5,551 nt of DNA, taken from contig RGHK01000064.1 in NCBI GenBank assembly GCA_010024215.1, positions 1 through 5,551 on the forward strand. Reading direction: 5' to 3'. Position numbers and translations under genes: made by a program. A model generated the notes under the pieces. The model saw only the letters and a list, made by a program, of their open reading frames with translations. It was not told the DNA's origin and did no database searches. This stretch comes from Pseudomonadota bacterium. GTDB taxonomy: Bacteria; Pseudomonadota; Gammaproteobacteria; Magnimaribacterales; D2472. Shown here one piece after another: positions 1 through 5,551 of the stretch (position 1 is the first letter of the stretch; each line of letters starts with the position of its first letter).

Positions 1-221
1 GTTTGCCTCATATTAATCAAATACATTTTTTCTATCTTGCTGATCTTTTAGATGATAACTATGGACCTACCTCAGAGAGCATTGAAGTTAAACTTTTTGA
101 TCCAAATGATATTCCCTGGGATGAAATTGCATTTCCTACAGTATATAAAACTTTAGAGTACTATCTTGCTGATTTAAAAACCGGCTCTTTTAATTTTAAA
201 GAAGAGGATATAAAGCTCTAA
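1..221 (+). CDS. Nudix hydrolase, C-terminal part (5' end outside window)
   Basis: Seen: the frame is open from the left edge to a TAA at 219-221, giving 73 residues. The TTG at position 3 is an internal leucine codon, not a start. The stretch ESIEVKLFDPNDIPWDEIAF, followed by PTVYKTLEYYLAD, matches what I know of the C-terminal end of a proteobacterial Nudix hydrolase group, where an acidic loop and an IPWDELAF-type motif precede a last helix. Known of the family: Nudix enzymes cleave nucleoside diphosphates linked to another group and are usually soluble and cytoplasmic. The Nudix box that binds the metal and does the catalysis lies upstream of this window, so activity and substrate cannot be judged. 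The gene converges on purL and overlaps its stop by 4 bases; the two are not in one operon. The family call is fairly secure from the tail alone; no specific gene name is justified. Confidence 0.72.
   Translation, partial: LPHINQIHFFYLADLLDDNYGPTSESIEVKLFDPNDIPWDEIAFPTVYKTLEYYLADLKTGSFNFKEEDIKL
218..221. other. Tail-to-tail overlap of convergent stop codons
   Basis: The plus-strand Nudix gene stops with TAA at 219-221 and the minus-strand purL stops with TAG at 220-218. The four bases CTAA serve both. There is no room for a terminator between them, and I see no convincing hairpin with a T-run just inside either gene, so each transcript must end within the opposing coding region or rely on another mechanism. 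Confidence 0.85.
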
Positions 222-3200
222 CTATTATCACTAAAATCTTTTGCATTAATAAACATTTGCATCCATGGTGAATAGTCTTTCCATGCTTTATCTTGCCAAC
301 TCATTTGAATTGATCTAAACACTCTTTCAGGGTGAGGCATCATAATAGTCACTCTCCCATCTTTAGAGGTAATACCGGTGATACCTTCTGGAGAACCATT
401 TGGATTTAGTGGATAGGTCTCTGTGTTATTTCCATTTGAATCTACAAAATTCATTGCTATCTGGTTTGAATCTAATAATACATTTTGGTTTCCATCTACA
501 AACCTTGCGTGCCCTTCTCCATGAGCAGACGCTATAGGCATACTCCATCCTTCCATGTTTGCAAATAGCACTGAATCAGAATTTTGAATTTTTACCTGTA
601 CTAATCTAGCTTCAAATTGATCTGAAAGATTTTTTTCAAATGATGGCCAGTATTGAGCGCCTGGAATAATACTTTTTAAGTTAGAAACCATTTGACAGCC
701 ATTACAAACTCCCAAAGTAAATGAAGATTCGTTATTAAAAAATGCCTCAAACTGATCCTTAACTAAATTATTATGCATAATAGTTTTAGACCATCCTCCT
801 CCAGCTCCTAAAACATCTCCGTATGAAAAACCTCCACAGGCTGCTAAACCGTTAAAGTCCTTTAGATTAAATTTATTATCTAAAAGATCTTGCATGTGAA
901 CGTCAACGGCTTCAAAACCAGCTAGAGTAAAGGCTGCAGCCATTTCCATCTGACCATTCACACCTTGCTCTCTTAAGATTGCCACCCTGGGTTTTGTTTT
1001 ACTAATGTTAAAAATCTCTGGGGTGGTTTCATTAAAAGATTCATCGGTGAAAAGTCCTGAATAATCCGCATCGTCAAGCAATCCTAACTCAGAGTCAGCA
1101 ACAGCTTTATTATCACGAATTGCCTGAATTGCATGACTGGTCTCTCTCCAATATTTTTCAAGAGTTGAAATATACTCATCAAGAAAATGTTCTGATTCAT
1201 TTCGAATAGTTATCTTCTTGTCACTGGTTAAAGATCCAATGGCTGTTGCATTAAGTCCTGCAGAATTAAAGTCTTCAATAATACGCTCACAATTATCATT
1301 AGAAATTTGAAGAATTAATCCAATCTCTTCTGAAAAAAGACAGTTGTTAATGTTGTCTTGATTAAGTTCAGGAATATTTATATCTAAACCAATTTTTTTA
1401 GTAAATGCCATTTCTAGAAGTGAAACAATTAAGCCTCCATCTGAAATATCATGAAGAGCTATGATTTTTTTATTTTCTATATTGGCTTGAACAATTTCAA
1501 ACATTTTTTTAAACAAACTAATATCATCTAAATCAGGTGTATCTTTAAAAGATGCCAGATTAACTTCTTCAAATATTGAGCCTGCTAAGCGTTTTTTGTT
1601 ATTGAGTTCTATGTGGACTAATGATGAAGCGCATGAGGTGTCAAGCTCAGGAGTGACTGAAATACAAACATCTTCAACAGGGGCCATTGCAGTAATAACT
1701 CCAGATAAAGGACTCTTAACCACCCTTTCTTGAGATTCATCTTCCCATTTAGTTTTCATAGATAAAGAGTCTTTTCCTACTGGGACTGAAATATTTAAAT
1801 CAACACAGCATTTTGATAAAGATTCAACACCCTCTCTTAAAGCAATATTTTCTAATTCTTCACCGGTGGCCGCCATCCAGTTAGCTGAGACTTGAACATG
1901 GTCAAGACCTTTGATTTTAACCCCTGACATATTAGTTAAGGATTCAGCCATAGCCATGCGCATTGAAGCTGCAGGATTTTTAACAGCTAAGGTTGGCTTC
2001 TCTCCGACTGTTAAAACTTCTCCGGTATTTGAGGTGTATGATCTTAAACTCATAGAGTAATCAGAAACTGGAACTTGAAAAGGTCCTACAAACTGATCTC
2101 GTGCAACCATGCCTCCCACAGTTCTATCCCCAATTGTTATTAAAAAGGATTTGCAAGCTACTGTAGGATGTTGAAGAACCTTAACCAGACTCTGACTAAA
2201 ATTATATTCAGAAGCATTGTTTTCATGATGCTCTATAGATTCGTAGGTTGAGACATTAATATCCGTAATTGGTAAATCTCCAAACAACATCGATAAAGGG
2301 ACATTAACTGGGAAAGTTTCAGTTTTTGCATCGTAAAGCTTTACAGATTTTTCTGCAGTTGTTATACCAACAAAAGCATAAACACATCTTTCTCGTTTAC
2401 AAATCTTCTCAAATGCTTCTTTGTTATCTGGATGGACTGCTAATACATAACGCTCTTGTGATTCATTTGACCATATTTCCATTGGGGACATTGATTTATC
2501 AGAATTTGGAATCTTATCTAACTCTATATAAACCCCTAGATTGGAATCCTTTGCAAGTTCAGGAATAGCATTAGATAATCCTCCAGCGCCGACATCATGA
2601 ATAAATTCAATAAAGCTATTGTCTTGAGATGAACAAATATTAATTACCTCTTGGCATCTTCTTTCCATCTCTGCATTATCTCGTTGCACTGAAGCAAAAT
2701 CTAAATCTTCATCGCTATCTCCTGATGAGACAGATGAAGCAGCACCTCCACCTAAACCGATCAGCATTGCAGGCCCGCCTAAAACAACTACATGATAATC
2801 CTCAGATATTTGTAACTTAAAATTATTTGTGTCTCTTATTTCACCAATTCCACCTGCCAACATTATTGGTTTGTGATATCCGTGAGCAATATTATCTTTA
2901 TCAAAAGGAGTTTCGTAAGATCTAAAATATCCAAGAGTTGAAGGTCTTCCAAATTCGTTATTAAATGCAGCGGCACCTATGGGTGCCTCAATCATAATAT
3001 CCAATGGGGATGCAATTCTTTCAGGCTTATGTTCAGAAGCTTCCCAGCTCCTTTCCAAATTTGGGATTCGTAAATTAGATACATTAAAACCCACTAGGCC
3101 AATTTTGGGTTTAGCACCTCTTCCGGTTGCTCCTTCATCTCTTATTTCACCACCCGAGCCTGTAGCAGCACCAGGATATGGTGAAATAGCAGTTGGGTGA

Positions 3201-3325
3201 TTGTGAGTCTCAACCTTGATTGTCGAATTAAGCTTGTCATCAACAAAACAATATTGCTTATTTTCATCTAGATGTAATCTTTCAACAGTTTCTCCCTCTG
3301 TTATAGCTGCATTATCTTTGCGCAA
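218..3325 (-). CDS. purL: Phosphoribosylformylglycinamidine synthase, body and C-terminal part (disrupted purL)
   Basis: PurL (FGAM synthase) converts FGAR, glutamine and ATP to FGAM in step four of purine synthesis, in the cytoplasm. This 1,035-codon frame corresponds to E. coli PurL from about residue 257 to the end of 1,295. Motifs in order: KVETHNHPTAISPYPGAATG at residues 37-56, GGPAMLIGLGGGAAS at 183-197, FIHDVGAGGLSNA at 241-253, EIWSNESQERYVLAV at 283-297, VPVGKDSLSMKT at 514-525, LHDISDGG at 624-631. The class I glutaminase domain begins near 778: GGFSYGDVLGAGGGW at 831-845, nucleophile Cys874 in GVCNGC, and His998/Glu1000 in PHPER. All are intact. The apparent start is a TTG (3325-3323), which is a by-product of a deletion: homology begins at KDNAA (residues 3-7), and the N-terminal quarter sits in another frame upstream. 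Without it the polypeptide should lack the N-terminal and linker domains and part of the FGAR/ATP site. Whether it is translated by reinitiation is unknown; the TTG has only a weak upstream purine run. Confidence 0.93.
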   Translation of the reverse strand: MRKDNAAITEGETVERLHLDENKQYCFVDDKLNSTIKVETHNHPTAISPYPGAATGSGGEIRDEGATGRGAKPKIGLVGFNVSNLRIPNLERSWEASEHKPERIASPLDIMIEAPIGAAAFNNEFGRPSTLGYFRSYETPFDKDNIAHGYHKPIMLAGGIGEIRDTNNFKLQISEDYHVVVLGGPAMLIGLGGGAASSVSSGDSDEDLDFASVQRDNAEMERRCQEVINICSSQDNSFIEFIHDVGAGGLSNAIPELAKDSNLGVYIELDKIPNSDKSMSPMEIWSNESQERYVLAVHPDNKEAFEKICKRERCVYAFVGITTAEKSVKLYDAKTETFPVNVPLSMLFGDLPITDINVSTYESIEHHENNASEYNFSQSLVKVLQHPTVACKSFLITIGDRTVGGMVARDQFVGPFQVPVSDYSMSLRSYTSNTGEVLTVGEKPTLAVKNPAASMRMAMAESLTNMSGVKIKGLDHVQVSANWMAATGEELENIALREGVESLSKCCVDLNISVPVGKDSLSMKTKWEDESQERVVKSPLSGVITAMAPVEDVCISVTPELDTSCASSLVHIELNNKKRLAGSIFEEVNLASFKDTPDLDDISLFKKMFEIVQANIENKKIIALHDISDGGLIVSLLEMAFTKKIGLDINIPELNQDNINNCLFSEEIGLILQISNDNCERIIEDFNSAGLNATAIGSLTSDKKITIRNESEHFLDEYISTLEKYWRETSHAIQAIRDNKAVADSELGLLDDADYSGLFTDESFNETTPEIFNISKTKPRVAILREQGVNGQMEMAAAFTLAGFEAVDVHMQDLLDNKFNLKDFNGLAACGGFSYGDVLGAGGGWSKTIMHNNLVKDQFEAFFNNESSFTLGVCNGCQMVSNLKSIIPGAQYWPSFEKNLSDQFEARLVQVKIQNSDSVLFANMEGWSMPIASAHGEGHARFVDGNQNVLLDSNQIAMNFVDSNGNNTETYPLNPNGSPEGITGITSKDGRVTIMMPHPERVFRSIQMSWQDKAWKDYSPWMQMFINAKDFSDNS
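3312..3325 (-). other. purL: Deletion and frameshift junction inside purL
   Basis: On the minus strand the N-terminal frame reads TTT GCG CAA AGA TAA, while the body frame reads TTG CGC AAA GAT AAT from one base later. Aligned from memory to E. coli PurL, the left side ends at Gln211 (MFAQ) and the right side resumes at Lys257 (KDNAA). About 45 codons are therefore absent. Joining CAA directly to AAA GAT in frame would need two more bases than are present, so the loss is 3n+2, close to 137 nt. The breakpoint lies at 3317-3320, where the run of A makes its exact place ambiguous by about two bases (possible microhomology). The lost part includes NSEHCRHK, whose first histidine is His216 in the Salmonella/E. 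coli numbering, a residue implicated in FGAM synthase catalysis. Confidence 0.85.
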
Positions 3326-3837
3326 ACATCATCAGCTCAGCATCTGTGGGATTTCTTGCAGCTTTTGAGTAGAAGTCGTATAAATATTCAATTTCATCAG
3401 CACTCATAGCAAAACCAAAGGATATATTTGCTTCCTTTAAGGTTTCAATGCCTCCGTTTAGAAGATCTATGACTTTTACAGAGCGTTGTGGCTCCTCTTT
3501 AAGAAAATTTTTGCATTCATCAAAGTTTAAATACACAGACTGGGTCATGCGATCAAAAAATATCGATAAATCTAGATTGTCTGCAGAATTTATATCTGAA
3601 ATAGTAAAACCAAAAAACCTTTCGACCCTTTCAACATTTTTTATGCCAACATTTTTTATAATGTCTTCAGTTTTAGATGACCATGGTGAGATCGTCCCAG
3701 ATCTTGGCCCAACAATAAAAGTAAATGAATCAGTTGGATCATTTGCATTTAAAATATTTTTTAAACCATCAAGGTCAACTTGATTATTTTTGGAAGCTAA
3801 AATATATATTTCATTGGAACTAATTTCAGAATTTAGA

Positions 3838-3860
3838 TTATTTAATTTGTTGAGGTCTTC
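3838..3860 (-). other. Junction between the radical SAM gene and truncated purL
   Basis: The radical SAM frame ends CCT CAA CAA ATT AAA TAA, while the same bases in the purL frame read L-N-K-L-N-N. PurL-like sequence starts at about 3851, after the conserved coding of the radical SAM gene but before its stop. Both genes are thus joined without a gap, without an initiator for purL, and with the radical SAM stop supplied by purL-like DNA. I infer a breakpoint at roughly 3845-3860. It may be a real rearrangement or an assembly or amplification chimera; a genuine long gene overlap with a TTG start at 3896 is the less likely alternative. Confidence 0.55.
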
Positions 3861-4737
3861 TCCATTCAACCCACTTTTCTTGTCCCCTGTAATCAATTTC
3901 TTCTTCACAATAATCGCAAAGATCCGCACCATTTTTTCTAATGTCTTGGACATGTTCAGAATTAATATATTCTTCCCAAGTATTTTCCAAGAGATTGCCC
4001 ATGATTTCGTCTAAACCATAGTCTTGACAACACAAAGCAAGTGATCCATTCGGTAACAAAACATTCTGATAAACTCTTGGACACTTTCCCCTAATATTTT
4101 GTTCTGGTGGAACTTTATCCTTTTTCTCCAAAAGAATATTCATAGCTCTACTATTAATATCCCTAATGCTAACATTATAATACCTAGTCAGATCGTTAAG
4201 TAGAGGATGTAAATCACCATGACAATGAAAATTAATTCTCCACTTATTGGGATTTGAAATCACATAGTTGAGCATTTCATAATACTCATCACTCAATTCT
4301 GGATATTTTTTGCCGTTTGATTCATAATATTGAAGTGGTGTTTTCACTCCAATCATTTCAAAATATGATCCTGAAGGCAAATGAATATTACAATCGTGTG
4401 GAATATCACTCATTTTATCCCACTGTTCTTTCGTTAAACCCATGAGAGTGGTATTTACCAATAAATCATAACCCATCTCATGGGTATGAATTATCATGTC
4501 TGCACAATCAGGATTCAGAAAAGGCTCCACATATCCAGTAAAGTTAAAACTAATTTGATCTTTAGGAACTGTACTGATACACTTTTTATATGTCTCTAAA
4601 GACATCATTGTATCTTTTTCCTTTCCCATTTTCTCCCTGTATCTACTAATCAAAGTAGACTGTGGGCAGTATTCACAAACATTAGAGCAACCAATTTTTG
4701 TTGTTACTTCTATAGAATGTTTTTTTGGAGGTTTCAT
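3838..4737 (-). CDS. Radical SAM/SPASM-domain protein, probably surface-polysaccharide locus
   Basis: Seen: 299 residues with the radical SAM cluster motif CxxxCxxC at Cys17, Cys21 and Cys24 (IGCSNVCEYCPQ), which holds the SAM-binding [4Fe-4S] cluster. FTGYVEPFLNPD at 66-77 fits the usual GGEP-type strand, and NSRAMN at 195-200 matches the SRAGN-like segment common in this group. A shortened SPASM-type tail follows: Cys219, then Gly231-x4-Cys236 with Cys237 adjacent, and Cys274-x2-Cys277, which could bind an auxiliary cluster. There is no signal peptide or membrane segment, so it is likely cytoplasmic. The ATG at 4737 overlaps the stop of the upstream glycosyltransferase (ATGA), with an AGAGAG run a few bases upstream. 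Known: such proteins often sit in O-antigen or capsule clusters, but their reactions are mostly undetermined. I assign no substrate. Its stop codon (3838-3840) lies in DNA that reads as purL in another frame, so the last few residues (QQIK) may not be native. Confidence 0.85.
   Translation of the reverse strand: MKPPKKHSIEVTTKIGCSNVCEYCPQSTLISRYREKMGKEKDTMMSLETYKKCISTVPKDQISFNFTGYVEPFLNPDCADMIIHTHEMGYDLLVNTTLMGLTKEQWDKMSDIPHDCNIHLPSGSYFEMIGVKTPLQYYESNGKKYPELSDEYYEMLNYVISNPNKWRINFHCHGDLHPLLNDLTRYYNVSIRDINSRAMNILLEKKDKVPPEQNIRGKCPRVYQNVLLPNGSLALCCQDYGLDEIMGNLLENTWEEYINSEHVQDIRKNGADLCDYCEEEIDYRGQEKWVEWRRPQQIK
4734..4737 (-). promoter_or_regulatory. ATGA stop/start overlap (translational coupling)
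   Basis: The upstream glycosyltransferase-like gene ends AGA ATA AAA TGA and the radical SAM gene begins at the ATG inside AAATGA. The four-base overlap, with an AGAGAG purine run about 7-12 bases before the ATG, is the usual arrangement for termination-reinitiation between two genes whose products are needed together. Confidence 0.8.
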
Positions 4738-5551
4738 TTTATTCTCTCTAATAAGACATGTTTTCCTTCACCTTTATAGGCAAGATAATCTAGATTTTTA
4801 TACAAGGATTCTTCATCAATCTGATAATTGGTCCAGTCACCAAAATAAGGTCTTCCTACATCAATTATACCGGAGATGGCATCGATTCCAGCACCAATAT
4901 CAAGAAATACAGCGTCTGTATACTTCTTCAATCTATGTATAAGACCTGACTTAACATGCCCCATACCCATCAAAAATATTTTAGATGTAGAATTTTTCAG
5001 TTGTTCAGCAACCATTTTTTCAGTTGCCTCTAAATCATCACAAGCAAATTTTTGCGGAAGAGTAATATAATCTTCAAATTTTTCAATACCAAGATACTCT
5101 TGATACTGTTCCGCTTCCATTAATTCTTTAATCAAATCTATTTTAGTATTAGCACCAATCAAACCAATACTACCAGAAAAGTTTTTGAAGAACCACTTGT
5201 TTGCAATTAAAGCGTACCCATACTCCGCAGGGAAATCAATGTTAGTTTCTGAAATAACTTCTCTAAACTTACTTCTATTCTCTGGATAAATTTCACAAGT
5301 GTAATAGTCGCACAAAGTAGCACCATCAATGAATGCTTGGTGATTAATCTGACTATAAGATTTACTCAGTGCTCTACGACCAGGTGTTGCACTACCATAC
5401 CCATCTGCTTTTAGAAAGAAATAGTCCCCATCGCCAAACTTATAAAATGTTTTTGATTCATTTTTGTCAACTAGTTCAACTAAAAGTGATTTAAATTTTT
5501 CCAAATCTTCTTGAAATTTGGGATAAGATTCTGGATTCCAAAAACATGGAT
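4734..5551 (-). CDS. Probable GT-D-fold glycosyltransferase (5' end outside window)
   Basis: Seen: the frame stays open from the TGA at 4734-4736 to the right edge. The TTG at 5504 is probably an internal leucine, because the 15 codons before it (CFWNPESYPKFQED and neighbours) read as sensible protein that continues into the same helix. Counting from that TTG, FYKFGDGDYFFLK at 20-32 resembles the acidic DxE/DxD-bearing motif near the N-terminus of GT-D (DUF1792-like) glycosyltransferases. SIGLIGANTK at 112-121 and IFLMGMGHVKSG at 176-187 look like beta-strand/glycine loops of a nucleotide-binding fold. The segment FLDIGAGIDAISG at 200-212, followed by GRPYFGDWTN, matches the family's C-terminal end as I recall it. 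No membrane segment is visible. Its stop overlaps the radical SAM start by 4 bases, which points to co-translation and a shared pathway, probably assembly of a surface glycan. Donor and acceptor are unknown. A nonspecific hypothetical-protein label is the fallback. Confidence 0.62.
   Translation of the reverse strand, partial: PCFWNPESYPKFQEDLEKFKSLLVELVDKNESKTFYKFGDGDYFFLKADGYGSATPGRRALSKSYSQINHQAFIDGATLCDYYTCEIYPENRSKFREVISETNIDFPAEYGYALIANKWFFKNFSGSIGLIGANTKIDLIKELMEAEQYQEYLGIEKFEDYITLPQKFACDDLEATEKMVAEQLKNSTSKIFLMGMGHVKSGLIHRLKKYTDAVFLDIGAGIDAISGIIDVGRPYFGDWTNYQIDEESLYKNLDYLAYKGEGKHVLLERIK

Larger units (their letters stand above)
3312..3953 (-). pseudogene. purL: N-terminal fragment of purL, frameshifted and lacking its native 5' end
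   Basis: Seen: residues from about 35 onward match the N-terminal and linker domains of large PurL, with GPRSGTISPWSSK at 82-94, DRMTQSVY at 134-141, LLNGGIETLKEANISFGFAM at 164-183 and RNPTDAELMMFAQ at 200-212. The frame then ends at once in AGA TAA, where the family continues with NSEHCRHK. Residues 1 to about 34 do not resemble PurL; they are the shifted reading of the 3' end of the radical SAM gene, so the nominal ATG at 3953 is not a credible purL start. True homology starts near 3851 (NKLNNLNS, comparable to NKLL at E. coli residues 17-20). No ATG or GTG lies where the native start would be expected; only TTG codons at 3896 and 3866 are in frame. This piece and the 218-3325 frame belong to one gene. 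It is either a broken purL or the product of a faulty assembly. Confidence 0.85.

Noticed and set aside
3..5. TTG as start of a complete 72-residue protein
   Set aside because: The encoded sequence is the tail of a Nudix protein, and the frame is open to the window edge, so this is an internal codon.
2326..2568. Plus-strand ORF of 80 codons
   Set aside because: It lies wholly inside the strongly conserved minus-strand purL coding region and its translation resembles nothing I recognise.
2979..3200. Plus-strand ORF of 73 codons
   Set aside because: Antisense shadow of the most conserved PurL segment (THNHPTAISP to the FGAR-binding region); its Pro/Ala-rich product reflects that.
3312..3325. 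Programmed +1 frameshift in purL at CAA AGA TAA, reminiscent of release-factor 2 type sites
   Set aside because: A +1 shift here would join the two frames, but about 45 conserved residues including NSEHCRHK would still be missing, so it would not restore PurL. A deletion explains both the shift and the loss.
3448..3783. Plus-strand ORF of 111 codons
   Set aside because: Antisense to the N-terminal PurL domain, which is clearly the real coding frame; no recognisable domain or ribosome site.
218..3953. Natural two-subunit split of PurL
   Set aside because: Known multi-subunit systems (PurS/PurQ/small PurL) divide the protein at other places and keep the SEHC motif. Here the frames overlap by 14 bases and essential residues are absent.
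3860..3953. Genuine long overlap of purL with the radical SAM gene using a TTG start at 3896
   Set aside because: A TTG at 3896 with a purine-rich upstream run would give a plausible leader length, but residues before NKLNN lack the GxxALSxFR-like pattern of PurL starts and are explained by the radical SAM frame. Kept only as a minor alternative.
3790..4014. Plus-strand ORF of 74 codons across the radical SAM-purL junction, Phe/Ile-rich and membrane-like
   Set aside because: The hydrophobicity comes from reading AT-rich coding DNA antisense; both flanking halves are explained by real minus-strand genes.
4876..5070. Plus-strand ORF of 64 codons
   Set aside because: Antisense to the glycosyltransferase-like gene, with no independent support.

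Overview
The window is AT-rich on both strands and gene-dense, with no intergenic stretch of any size. It carries the single-chain (about 1,300-residue) form of PurL, which is typical of Gammaproteobacteria and some relatives. The low GC suggests a streamlined, probably aquatic gammaproteobacterium, for example of the SAR86 or SUP05 kind. That placement is inference; no taxonomic marker is present.

Layout. The left edge holds the last 73 codons of a plus-strand gene resembling a Nudix hydrolase. It overlaps tail-to-tail, by 4 bases, with the minus-strand purL gene, which fills about 218 to 3851. From 3838 to the right edge are two minus-strand genes of surface-polysaccharide type: a radical SAM/SPASM protein, and upstream of it a probable GT-D-fold glycosyltransferase that runs off the window. 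Those two share an ATGA stop/start overlap and are very likely translated together.

The notable feature is the state of purL. It is in two overlapping reading frames that together match nearly all of PurL, but about 45 conserved codons are missing between them, including the NSEHCRHK motif. The frame shifts by +1 at the same point. About 530 bases further upstream, purL homology stops inside the 3' end of the radical SAM gene, with no normal purL start codon. The gene as read therefore has two lesions: a lost 5' end joined to an unrelated locus, and an internal out-of-frame deletion of roughly 137 nt. The remaining 1,035-codon body is intact with all its recognisable motifs, so the damage is recent or is an artefact of amplification or assembly. 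In an organism making its own purines, a broken sole copy of purL would block the fourth step of the pathway, so an intact copy elsewhere or a misassembly is the most economical explanation.

I see no mobile element, CRISPR array, RNA gene, clear promoter or terminator, and no convincing undescribed system. The points worth following are the two purL junctions and the uncharacterised radical SAM/GT-D pair.
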